The notes beneath the pieces were generated by a model. It worked only from the letters and a program-made list of their open reading frames with translations. It was not told the origin of the DNA and searched no databases. A program made the translations under genes and the position numbers. Shown one piece after another: positions 14,234-26,211 of a DNA stretch of 64,000 nt; within the stretch, counting starts at the first letter, position 1; each line of letters begins with the position of its first letter. The stretch is from Zonotrichia leucophrys gambelii (taxonomy: Eukaryota > Chordata > Aves > Passeriformes > Passerellidae), in the NCBI RefSeq assembly GCF_028769735.1, contig NC_088172.1, positions 64,821,075 to 64,885,074 on the forward strand, read 5' to 3'.

Positions 14234-17200
14234 TGGGGTCAGATCTGGAGGATGGGCTAAGGTCATCTGAGGTAAAAATGATGGGAGCTCTAAATCTGCA
14301 GGCAAAACAGCACAGCGGGAAGCAAGCTGCTGAGCAGGAATGGCTGCGGGTGCACAGAAGGGGGAAGGACTCATGCTTGCTGAGTGCAGTATATTGCAGA
14401 TTCTCTAGCAATTTGTATCTGCCTCAAGGCCTTTTTGAGTGAGGAGTGGTCATTGGTAATTTAAAAAAAAAGAATTCTTTATTTCTCTGTGAAATGGTCA
14501 TTTGGAATAAACATGGAAGTTTCTATGTACTACTATGTCAGGGGATGTTAGCAAAGAGATCGTATTTCTTGCTTCTTTCTTCTGTGTTTGCCCTTAGCAA
14601 TTGTGTATATCAGATTTTTTTTTTCAAGGCTGAATATGGAAATCTGTTAGATAACATGTTTTCACTATAGAAGTAGATTACACTGCTCAGGAGATAAACA
14701 TTCCTCTTCAGTTGTAAATTACTATAATGCTGGCTAGGGGGGGCATAATTTTATTCAGATGTACCTGTGTTCTCTTACCATGACCTTTCCTCTGCTACAA
14801 TGCAAGTTGACAGATTTGTGCCTGAACTGAGTTGCTGAATAATTAAGTTCAAAACGGAGGCTGCAGAAAGCCCCATTCCACACCGTTCAGTTCAGCTGTG
14901 CTGATGCCACTGTCCCACACTGCCCTCCGCCTGCCCGGAGCTCTGCCTGTGCTGCAAGGAGCCTGCACTCCTCTGCAGGCACTCACAGGGGACAGTGATG
15001 GGCACATTTCAGTGCGGCAGCAGCTGGGGTGGCACAGCGTGGATGAGGCTTCAGAGATGCCTGAGGGCATAACAGCAGCTGAATTGAGGCCAGGCCAGAG
15101 CTTGACGGGAGCATCCTTGTGTGGACCTGGATCTCCTTGTCTTGTGCTGAAATTGAGCCACCTCTGAGGTGGGACAGGGGAAATCATTTAATGGCGTGTA
15201 ACATTATTTCTAAACAGTTTAGAGGAGAAAGATACTCTGTGTAATTGAAAGTTCATTTAGCTAGAGAGAATGTAATTACCTGGCACAGTTAGAGGAGCAG
15301 AGCTATTATAAGTCTTTGATGAAAGTTGTCATCAGTGGTTTAATGGCCAACAAGTGACTAGAATTTTTGTTTCATATTTCATACAAGAACAGCACATTCA
15401 GCAGCCCCAGTGACCCCTAAATTCAGTGCAGAGACACTCAGCAATTACTGTCTCAGAGGCAGATGTTCTCCTAGCTGAACTATGATCATTGCTTCTTGCA
15501 GCATTTCAGTGTGTAGCACTCAAACAGCAACAAGTCTGGGCCTTATTTCAAATGGGCAACCTACTTCTGTAATGGTACTGACAAAGGAATGTCTTTGAAA
15601 TACTGTCAGTATTTAAAAATTAAATACATTCTATGCAGCAAACATAGTGCTTGAAAATAACTTCTTGGTGTAAGTACATGATGCCCAATTTTACCTGGTG
15701 TGAACTTGGCAGAGAAGTTGTATCAAAGCAGATTACATTTCAAACAGTGTGGAAACAATCCACCCCTCTTTCCCCGCGTCTTCTCTGTTAGAAAAGCCCC
15801 TCTCAGGCAGTGCAAACTGTGTGGTTGTTTCTCTGTCTCCTGCCCAAGAACTGTATGTGCCTGCCAGGAGGGAAGATGATCCTTATCAGCATGTGCTGAG
15901 CTCTGTGCCTCTCAACACAATCATGCTTTTCAGTTTATTGCAGGCAGACACGATTGTCCCAAGCTGACATGTGGACTGAGAGAAACCCATCCAGCTCACT
16001 GGGGGATCCAAATGTTCAGCTCACCTTCCCTCCTTGAAGTCCCTCCAGCTTTTTAGAGTTGTTCTTCATTGGTAGAGATGTTGAGGAACAACTGTAATGC
16101 CAGCAGCTGTCGTTGCTAGGTGGGAATGGTGCTGGAGTGCAGCAATTCCTGCACACACCTCAGGCACCTGCTGCAACGTTGGAGACAGCTCACATGTGAC
16201 AGGATCAAACCATAGAATAATCCAGTCAATTCTTTGTCATTTTACAACTTGGTGCCATCTGGAGTATGGCACAGAGAGAGGAGAGCCTCACCCAAAAGGC
16301 AATCTACAGTAAATGTTGAGGTTGCAAAAGGAAATGAAAACGTAAAGTGAAACAAAAGGCTGAAACCCCTGCAGGGGGAAATGCGACAGCAAATATCCGC
16401 AAGGAGGGGAAGCTGCTGAGTCCAAACATCAGTGCTGGAAATGAGATCAGTTCAAGCTGATCCCTAATCAGTCACTGACAGGAACAAACAGGTATACAAA
16501 TGAGTTGGAGGGAAAAACAAGGATTTATGAAGTATTTTTGGCAAGTCTGGAAAAATAAGAGTCATTCCATTTGGGAAATGTAATCTAAAGGCTTCTTTGC
16601 TTTTCTCTGTTGAGTTGTCCAGGGAAGATAGAAGCCTACAGAGACTGCCTGAATAAGGACCATCAAAAATAGGATTGCTATCAAGTCCAACACCTGCTGC
16701 AAAAATAAAAGCCAGTTTTAAGGCACATCAATAGTTTTACTTCTACTGGCATCTCTAAAGAATGCTAAGGAGTTAGAAGTGGTGGAGACCTTTTGAAGAT
16801 CTTGTTTACAAGTTGGACAGGCAAAATCAATTTCTTCCTTCTTGGTCTCCTTTCCCTCTTAGCTTCTTTTTAAAAACTGTGACAGGATAAACAAAATGTA
16901 ATTTATAGAAGGCCACTAACCCCTAGACTATGAGAAAGAAGATGTGGAGTGCAAGGTATGCATGCTTTGATTTCAACTTACTGTTTTTATATCACTTTCA
17001 GAGTGCAATTGCTCTTTATTATGAGTTTCCAGAACTTTTTGGAAAACCAGTGACCTGGAATAACTTTTAGATATCTCACAATTATTGTCAAATTTCAACT
17101 GTAAGAAAAAAATGTCAAGTAGCATCTCTTTTATTTTTCAATGCTTATGAAAACTTCTAGAATAAAATTAACATAATTTTGTCAGTGGTTTGAAAATAGG

Positions 17201-20200
17201 TTACTTGTATCCTGTGGCACTCACTCTTTTGATGAAGACATTTATTTTTACCAACTTTATTCTTGTCAAGTCATGGTTTTCTCTGATATTGCTTTGAGGT
17301 AGAGAGAGAAAGAGGTAAAATGATAATTTGATATCACTTTGGTGAACTATCATAGATCAGAAGATAAACAGTAACTCATAAATACCATGATTTTTTAATA
17401 ATTTCAGAACTATGTTGCTGTCTCTGTTCTAGACTTGATTCTGAAAATTAATTACTTTTAATTCTCATTAATTTAATCAAGTATCAACAAAGCCTCAGCT
17501 AGCTAAAACTGCGAGAAGTGCGCAATTTAAGATATTTTTCAAAATTTTCATAGGAAGATGCTTCCTGATATGTTCTGGAGACCTCTGTCATTCCTTGAGA
17601 AAGACCCATGAGGCTTGATCCAAATCTCATGGGATTCAGTGTCAGTCTGTCCACTGGCTTCAGCTGTAGAGAGGATTGGGTTGGAGCCTGTGTCTGAATC
17701 AATGGGAGCTGTGGTGTCTGAATGTTGGATGTTTCAGAGAAGAACTGACAAACAACCTTGCTATCAAGCTTTTCCTTAGGGAACCTCGGTCTTCAGAGTG
17801 ATACTGATTCACCAAATAAACCTGGGAGGTGCATAATAATGACATAAAAAAGGTTGGAGAAAAATGGTGTTGTTTGTAATACCAGCCTGTGTAAAGGACA
17901 CAATCAGTTTTGTAAGAGAAAATGTAGGGAACTTGAGGAAGGCTTTCGTTAAGAAATATTAATAACAAAGTTCCATCACACTTCACAAACAGACACTAAA
18001 TGCGTGGGGTTTTTTTAGTGTGAGGGCAAGAACATTAAGTGTGATTTACAAATGCTACTTTTGGTACTGGCAGTGAAACGATCTGAAGAACTGCAGGTGA
18101 CCATGTTCTGGTTTACTGTTGTGCAATAACATCAGTGTTTCACTGCCAAATGCCCAAGTTGTGCAAGTAAGGTGTTTTTGCTCTTGTCCTCAATGGTTTT
18201 CACATTATTGCTCCATCTTGCTGATACATTTGAGTGTGGTTCAGCCTTTCTCAATTTTAATCTTCATCTTCCTAAGATTTGCTTTGGGTTGGTTTTGGCT
18301 TTCTGGTTTGTTTTGTGGGGGTTTCCTGCTAGGTTTTTCTTTGTTTCTTCTAATAGCCATGTAGCAATACCTTTACCATTGCAGACTGAAAGGCCTGGTT
18401 TTATGTAATCCCTCCTTTTCCTCACAACATCTCCTAGAAGTGTTAAGTGCACTGCCACACTCATTGAACCCCAGCACAGCAGTTAGGTTGCATAATGCAC
18501 TTCTCTAAATCAGCTTGAGCAGATGGGAAGGAAAATAGCTCGAGCTAGCACAGCACAACTCCCCTTGGGCCCTTTTCAGATGGAGGTGGAAGTGCAGCCT
18601 GGCAATGCCCTACTGTCTTCATTTTGTCCTCTTGAATGACCGAGGCAGCCTAGCCTGAACAAAGAATTATTCCCCCTGGCTCCTTCTCTCCTCCCAGTTT
18701 ACACTGAGAGCACTGCACAACTGCTCTCTTTGAAATATTGCTTGTATGGTAATTTTTCTCAGCCTTCACACATTGCTTCATTTCTACTGGTATTTAGGCA
18801 AAAAAGAGAGAAGATCAATAAAAAATTAGATGACTGAGATATAAACAAGAACAACATAGGTTCAAAGGTGATTAAAAATAGTGACATCAGTAAGTCTTTT
18901 TTTATGCTTATCAGGTAGGAAGCTCACAGCTGTATGAAGAAATTAAAGCTTGTCAGTTTATTAAAACTTCATGATCATGAGTGGTTAATTTATCTGAAAC
19001 AGAAGGAGCAGAATACTACCAAGCAAGGCTAAATACATCACTTAATTCAACCTCACTGTAATCACTGAAGTCGTGGATTTGGGTTTAGCTGGCATTGTCT
19101 GGTCTCAGGTGTAGAAGCAAATGGTTTTATAAAAACAATGCAAAAATCAAGTCAGAACTGACTGTTTTAATGAACCATTGGAGAAAACAGGCTCCCTGTT
19201 AAGACATGTTAAGCAAAAACTTCACCTGGAAAATGTGTTAATGTGAAATTAATTGTATACATAAATATCAGTGGTGGTGTCACAGGTTTTTAAGTACCAG
19301 GTCAGCTATTCAGTGAAGAAGGGACACATCCATGATCTGACCAGAGGTGCTGCTTATTCATGGTGCCTCGTGAGCAAGCAGCAGGAAGAGCTCAAATCTT
19401 TAGTTTAGTACCCCTGCCCTAGAGCAAGCCACAGCTGTCCCTCAGAACCTGTCCAAAGAGCCATGAGAGGATCAGATTTTCTCCTGCCCTTGCTCTGATA
19501 ATGCAACAGAAGTGCCTGTCCTCTTTTTCTTGTACTTCATCCAAGGATTCAGTTCACTTCCAGCCTTCTTTCCTCATATAATTTATTGATGTCAGTCGTT
19601 GGGAAATTGCTAACTACTTTAAGCTTTTACAATTTTCAAAAGACTACAGCCCTGTGTGCAAAAATATTCCCTTATGTACGTCCTCTGCAACTTAAATTGT
19701 GCTAGACCTAGTTTAGGATGACAGCAAAATGGGCCAAAGAACTAATAAAGCTACAGAGAGTTTAGGTTGTCAAATTCTTTGTAATCCAGGGACAAACACT
19801 GTTAGAGAACCTGGAGCAGCAAGGTGCTGAGACAGATTTAAGCCTTTCTAAGCCAACCTGGTTGTGATTTTCCATATATGCAACATTTGGGTTAACTTTG
19901 AATTCACTGGCTCCAATTCCTCCCAGTCCCTTCTTTTTCTTTGAAGTTTCCTGAGTTTTATACCACTCTGCTCTGTATCACATTTGCATCTTAACCCAGC
20001 ATTCTCTATTTCCTTCACATTTCTCAAACTCTTTTAAATGAGTCATTCTGCAGCATTTTGCTGTGCTTCCTTGTCTTGCAAAGGTCAAATGTATTTTTTC
20101 CTACCTTTTTGAAGCTTCAGTGTAATGTGAAGCACCAGGGGAGCCCTTCCAGCTTTTATTTTCTCTACAGGAGCCTGTGCTTAGTTTACAGTCTTTGCAG

Positions 20201-20955
20201 AAGACCACGTGAGCAGCAGAGTTCACAACTGATGTGAGAGGCTCAATTATGCTCCCACGCTCAGCACAGGTAGAGCCAATCCATTTTTCATCACTGTGGC
20301 AGGGGTTTCTGTGGGTCTCGTGATTTTTGCAGGGTTCCTTATGGGAAATTCAATGAGGAGAGTCATGGGAGATGCTGGAAGACAATAAACACAGGAGCAG
20401 CTTTGAGGGGGTTGTTTTGGTTGTGGAAAAGAGAGATAATGACATTGAAAAAGAAACAGTGAAATAAGAAAGAAGTAAAGAGAGAAGAAAAGCCTCTTTT
20501 GAGGTTAGGTTCTCAGCAGGAAAGGAGGAGCTCAGGTCATTGGGGCTTTTGTTGGAGCAAAAATAATGAGGAATAATAGGCAAATTTGAAGTGTGTATTT
20601 GGAGGACACTGCCCCAGTGCTATGGTGAAGTGTGTAACCAGTGAGACAATAAAGAAAGAAATAAAAGAAAGATGTGGCAAAAGGAAATTAGTGTTTCCTG
20701 GAAACAGTGCTGAGAAAAAAACAGGCTTAAAACAGTAAGTAAAATTGTCAGCACGGTGAAAAGGAGAAGCCAAACAAAGTGGGAAAAGAGAAAACCAAGG
20801 CCATCTAGGCTGAAAGGCATGTAGGGGGGAGGGGGTTCTGCTTCCTCTGTTTTTTCTCAAGCTTCTATTAATGTATGTAGTGAAGAGCTCTCATTTTTCT
20901 ATTCACATGTTGCTTTGCACCTTTCCACATAACTTTTCTATGTTTATGGATATAT

Positions 20956-21432
20956 ATCACAGAATCACAGAATATGCTGAGTTGGAAGGAACCCACAAGG
21001 ATGATTGAGTCCAATCCCAGCCCTGCACAGGACACCCCACGAGTCACACCCTGTGCCTGAGAGCATTGTCCAAACACTTCTTGAACTCTGTCAGGCTGGT
21101 GCTGTGACCACTTCCCTGGGAAACTGTTCCAGTGCCCAAACACCCTCTGGGTGAGAACCTTTTTCTAATATCCAACCTAAACCTCCTCTGACACAGCTTC
21201 AGGCCATTCCATCAGGTCCTGTCACTGGTCACTACATAGAAGAGATCAGTGCCTGCCCCTGCTCTTCCCCTCACAAGGAAGCTGTAACTGCAGTGAGGTC
21301 TCCCCTCCAGGCTGAACAGACCAAGTAACCTCAGCTGCTCCTCATACAGCTTCCCCTCAAGGCCCGTTCACCATCTTTGTAGCCCTCCTTTGGATGCTCT
21401 CTAACAGCTTAATATCTTTCTTATATTGTGGT
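20956..21432 (-). mobile_element. CR1 LINE 3' fragment
   Basis: A 5'-truncated CR1 copy in minus orientation. Its 3' end is marked by the characteristic repeated octamer-like tail (read on plus as tcacagaatcacagaat at 20957-20973). The body follows the typical CR1 3' segment, including the RT C-terminal region around 21300-21420 that on plus reads through ctgaacagaccaagtaacctc. Several indels break the frame. It is the clearest repeat in the intergenic region. Confidence 0.95.
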
Positions 21433-24391
21433 GTGACTTACAGATGGGGTTATCCCATTTTGCATCACTCTGAGAGTTTCCAGAGGAGTTACAGCCTCAG
21501 TAAAACACAGCTGCATCTCATGCGTCTCATGGTTTGCAGCGTGAGCTGGGGATGGGCAGTAGCTGATGGACATTGCCACCACTCTGGTTCTCAGCTGTTG
21601 GAGAGGTTTCTTGTTTTCTTCATGCTTATATCTCAGCATTTGATTTTTGACAGCTACAGAGCCAAATCTTTCATTAAGAGCTTTTGGGGGATTTACAGAC
21701 CATGGCCTAGGTCTAATGTGCCACAGCTATGCAACATTTCCAGTGAAAAGCTCCACTGTGCCATGTCCTAGACAGGCAAGGACTTTCAGTGGCTTTCAGG
21801 GAAAGGTTACAATTTCATCTCTTTCCCCAGGTGTTTGCCTGCAGGAATATGGAACGATTGGATAGATGGGTACTGTGTTTATTTGGGGAAATACTATCTC
21901 TTCTGCCTCTGGGCTGAGAGGAAATACATCTGGCCATGTGTTATTGTTAAACTATTTACATGCTCTCTAGAGAGAGTCTTGTTCACAGGGTACTGTGTCT
22001 GTCTGTAAGAGGAATAAACAGGTACATGCTACAAAGCCAGGATCTGTAGCAAGAACTCCACTCTTCATTGACAAGGAAAGTGCAAGTGACATTTACTCAG
22101 GACTTCACAGTAGTATTTTGCTCACAAAATATTGCACAGAGTGAGAGAAAACATCCCCTGAAGAAACAGATGAAGGTGCATTCCTCAGGGATTACTGTTT
22201 GATGAGACTTCAGGAGCAGTGGTCAGCACTGGTAGCCCGTGTCCCAAGAGCAATGACATTCTTTTGCCCAAGGCACAGCCATCACAAACAGCTAGGTCTA
22301 CCTCTCTAAAATTGTCAGGGGGAGGGAGACAGTCAAAGGCAAACTTTGACATTTGGAAATTAGTCAGCCCCCCAGTCTCACTCCTGCCTGCCTGCCTGTT
22401 TGGCAGCAGAGCTGGCTGGGGAAAATGTTTCTCTGATCACAGACAGCTTGGAAGCAAACTGGCAGATCTACAAGTGGAGCATGTTTCAGCATTACCTTCA
22501 GTCAAAAATTTTCACTGATGAATTCAATTTAGTGGCACAAAAATAAAGGCTTAGGTTTACATTTTGTTCTTCTTGGCCTTGTCTTGCTTTTTCCCCTGGT
22601 GAACCTCACACACACCCCAGTGAAGGGGAGGTAGTTTCAACAAGATGCTTAATAAAGAGCCCTCCCAGGACTGGTACCCATTGTTCAGTCCCATCCCACA
22701 GCTCTCCAGGGCATCCAACTATCCATTCAAGATAAATCAATTCCAATCCAAAAATCTGTTTAATGTCCTTCTGTAGCCAAAACATGAACTTGAGGCTTGC
22801 TCTTCTTCAAGTTATTGCCTACCTCGATGTCAAATGCTGCCTTTGCAGGAATTCTCACCCCTGTTAATCACCTTTCCCTTCTTCCTTCCTGTCTCACTGT
22901 TGTCTCTCTGCCATGCCACATGTGGCTCAGGCTCTTACGAGGAGTTCAGCCTCCTTCCCTGCAGAGATTGCAAGGCCTCAAGATAGAGAAAGCTGCTGCT
23001 GAGAGATGAGGAAAAGCTGAGAAGCAGTGAACCCCTTGCAAATGTGAGCTGGGGAGGGCTCTTCTCAGCTTTCTACTTGCTGTCAGATGTGCTTCTTGTC
23101 AGTCTCACAGCTCTTGAGAGAAAGTGGCAGAAGAGCTCTTTTTGCCTCAGTTTGACAAACAGACAGGTAGGGCAGAGGGGTGCATAGATACAGATTAAGA
23201 AACAAGTATCTGAAGCCACTGGAATAAAGTTGAACAAAGCCAGAGAGCAATTGTAAAGGACAGAGACTTTAGACAGCTTTGCTCTATGGTAACCTGAATC
23301 ATGTTGAAAACAGTTTTTTGCTATTGTTGCAATGGAATTGTTGGGTTTTGACAAACTTGTTTCTTCTTCCTCAGACAGAGCTCTTTTTCAATAATTCAGA
23401 TAAATTCTCTTTGCATTTCTGTACTGAAATAATTGAACTCTGAGATTATTCCCCTAAAGTGTGGGACCATGTTGCTCAGCAGTGGTCTATGAGCAGAAGA
23501 GAGACAACATAGGTAGGGAGACACAACACCTTTTATACACCAAATGACAGAGCTGAAGAAAGGCTTTTGTATGAAAAGTTGCCCATTTTCTCCAGTAGTG
23601 TGTGCTGGTCTAATAGAAGACAGGATTTCTTCCTGCTAGCCTTGTGTGCTTACAATACCTGTGCTTTGATCAGGGCCTGCAGTTCACTTCAAACACTTCC
23701 CCAGGACATTTGCTTGTTTTAATCACCACTAGCTGTTTCTTTTGCTATCAAAGAAACTCCTTTTGCTAGCTTTTGATATGGGGAATGCATCTCCCTGTAA
23801 TCAAAGTGATGTTTAGCTTGTCCCTGAGCGTCTAGAGAGAAACCTTGAACAGTAGTTAGTGGCTAAATGTAAAATATGTATTTGTTAACAGCTGTGTAGA
23901 GTGAGAGTGGGGTGTATGTGTGTACAGTTTGTTGTGCTGTATTTGTATTGCTGAAAGGTGAAGGCAGCTGCTTTTTTCATATTACAAATTTAAGGCATGC
24001 TGTCTTTACTTTTTACACAGAGATGTAAAATTTAAAAAAATAACACAGAAAAAATTTTGAACTTCTTATTTTATGGTGCCATTCAACTAATGGAGTGTCT
24101 TGGAACATCACAAACAATTTATAGCTTACAGTGATGTTGTGATTGTCATTGTAATTATTATTAGTGGACTGACAAATGGCTAAGTAAAAATATTTGAAAT
24201 TTTAAATATTAAAGAGGAAGAGGCAGGCAGAAGATGAGTGCCTTTCTCATCTCACTGGAGTCACCTCAGAAGCCTCTTTTAGAATTCCTGCAGAACTCAT
24301 TCACCCTTAATTCCCATACACCCTCTCTGGGTTGTGATGGAAATATAGAAAAGCAGGCTGTAATTACTCAGAGATGATCAACAAGTAGGTC
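21433..24391. other. Intergenic region, no gene seen
   Basis: About 3 kb with only short random-looking frames and a brief CTGC repeat near 22384-22398. No splice-supported exon, RNA gene or clear transposon was recognised. Confidence 0.6.
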
Positions 24392-25087
24392 TGTCTCAGG
24401 TTGGATATGGGGGGTGTATTCAATTACTATCTGTTAAAGGTGGGGCAGTTATCCTGTGTTACTTGGGCAGTTTTCTTTATCTCTTCCACAACCAATCCTC
24501 CCTCCAGAGAGATCTGTTCTGTTAATGGGCCATTGAGTGTCACTGCATGACTGATAAAATTACATCATCCCATTGTGAGATGCCCTGTCCAGGGGGAGGA
24601 GCCAAGCATTCCTACCCGGATATAATCTGAGAGTTGGAACACCAGAGACAGCCTTTGCCCACTGGGTTCCCAGAGAAAGATCAGGCCCATCTACACCACC
24701 ACTGGATCTTCAGAAGAAGGTCACACCCTTCTACAGGCTCACTACTTCAACAGAACCATTATCTGTCACTCCAGGAGGACTGCAGCCACCATTCAGTCTG
24801 ACTGCTACCAACACCCTGACCCACAGGCTGTCAGGTCGTATTCTGACTCTGACAGTGTTGGTTTGTATTATTGCATTGCTTATTTTATTTTTATTTTCTT
24901 CCCTAATAAAGAACTGTTATTTCTGCTCCCATATCTTTTCCTGAGAGCCCCTTAATTTTAAAATTATAGTAATTCAGAGGGACGGAGGTTTACATTTTCC
25001 ATTTCAGGGGAGGCTTCTGCCTTCCTTAGCAGACTCTTATAAAACCAGACTTACAGACTTTTAGCAGCATCTTTTAAAACCAAGGCA
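24392..25087 (+). mobile_element. Solo LTR of a passerine endogenous retrovirus
   Basis: A plus-oriented long terminal repeat of about 700 bases. It begins TGTCTCAGG, has a TATA-like sequence near 24620 (ggatataatc) and an AATAAA poly(A) signal at 24905-24910, and ends near CCAAGGCA. I recognise the overall sequence as a high-copy LTR type of songbird genomes; this is from memory and not from a search. No gag, pol or env coding sequence flanks it, so it is probably a solo LTR left by recombination. Flanking bases (aggtc and acatc) do not form a clean target duplication, so the 3' boundary is approximate. A segment near 25035-25072 looks like an insertion relative to the consensus I recall. 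Confidence 0.82.
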
Positions 25088-25892
25088 ACATCATATGTAA
25101 ATACACCCACAAAAGAAATTTACATGTATGAAAAAAAATTCATACGTGTAAATTCTCAAATTCTCCAAGTTTGAGACCTCTGTTGTCTCAAATAATGATA
25201 TCTCTGATGATGTCACTGGTAGTAGTACAGGCTAGTCACTGGATAGTAACCTAGTTTTAAGCTTAGGATGTCCAGCCTTTTGCCTGAGCAGGGGGTGTTT
25301 GTCACGGGCACTTGCACCTCAGATTAGAATATTCGTAATGATGGCTTCCACTGAGGAAATGGTCGAACACACTGCCCTGCACAACAATCCACAATCCACA
25401 AAGTGATCCATCCGCTATTAGTGAGTCGATGAGGAAGACCAGGGGAATGTTCCTCAGCACTCCAGAGGCAATAGAGAGGACCAGTGCCCACAACAGGGCC
25501 AGTGCTGGACCATCTCCATGTGCAGGGGGAAGGCTGCTCCTGGCCATGTGCCTGGGACAGGCTCCATGGAGAGCCTGCAGTCTCCTTGATCCCCTGGGCA
25601 AGGCAGTGGCAGTGGAGATTAGGAGCCCTCCAGACAGGAGTGTATGGCCTATTTTGGTGTATTTATAGTGTAGCCTTCCTTTGTCCTGCTCTGTGTCCTT
25701 GGGGATGAGGGTCAATTACAACTGAATGTCAGAGCTGACATCGCTACCCACAGCCACAGCAGGAGCTGAGAGGGCTGTCAGCAAGGCCAGAAATAACCTG
25801 ACACCCAGAAGCTGGTAGGGCAGCAAGTGGGGTTGGGGACCTCTTGTGCAACCTGGCCTTTTGCCAAAGGAGGGTAATGCTTCACCCCTTCT
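25088..25892. other. Spacer between two LTRs, no gene seen
   Basis: About 800 bases between two unrelated LTRs of opposite orientation. A 137-codon minus-strand frame (25302-25715) has a hydrophobic stretch but no family resemblance and no splice support. A TATAAAT motif on the minus strand at 25661-25667 is noted, with no transcript evidence. I cannot assign it to a retroviral interior. Confidence 0.45.
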
Positions 25893-26211
25893 TGTCACTC
25901 TTGCACCGAGAATGACACAGGAGCAGGTGGGAGGCAGTGTTGTAGAAAGAGCAAAGAAGGCTTTATTCAAGAGAACCACGTGGTTTTTACGGAGCGATAC
26001 GATGCATTCTGTTTGATTGGCTAGTTAACAAAAACGCCTTCCTCATACACCCTCCTTGAGAAGAACAGAGAGATGAAGTAGAAAACACCACCTGCAGATT
26101 GTTTATACTTAACAAGTTATCACATCCTTACAACTCCCTAAAACTTCTCACAAAGCGCTGTGAGAAACGCTTGCCATTCCTCTCTCTCTGTCCCATGGCA
26201 TCCACACTTCT
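25888..26211 (-). mobile_element. Solo LTR with 5-bp target-site duplication
   Basis: A complete minus-oriented LTR occupies 25893-26206 (314 bases). On the plus strand it begins TGTCAC and ends CCACA, giving the canonical TGT...ACA termini. It is flanked on both sides by the same 5 bases, cttct (25888-25892 and 26207-26211), the target-site duplication. An AATAAA poly(A) signal on the minus strand lies at 25962-25967, about 70 bases before the LTR 3' end, which fixes the orientation. A small perfect inverted repeat (TTCTCACA / TGTGAGAA, 26145-26166) lies in its U3 part. The 5-bp duplication would suit an ERVL-like element, but family assignment needs a repeat library. Confidence 0.85.

Noticed and set aside
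25302..25715. A 137-codon minus-strand ORF with hydrophobic stretches, considered as a retroviral env remnant
   Set aside because: No env-type motif is visible, and the neighbouring solo LTR has a clean target-site duplication that excludes this sequence from its provirus.
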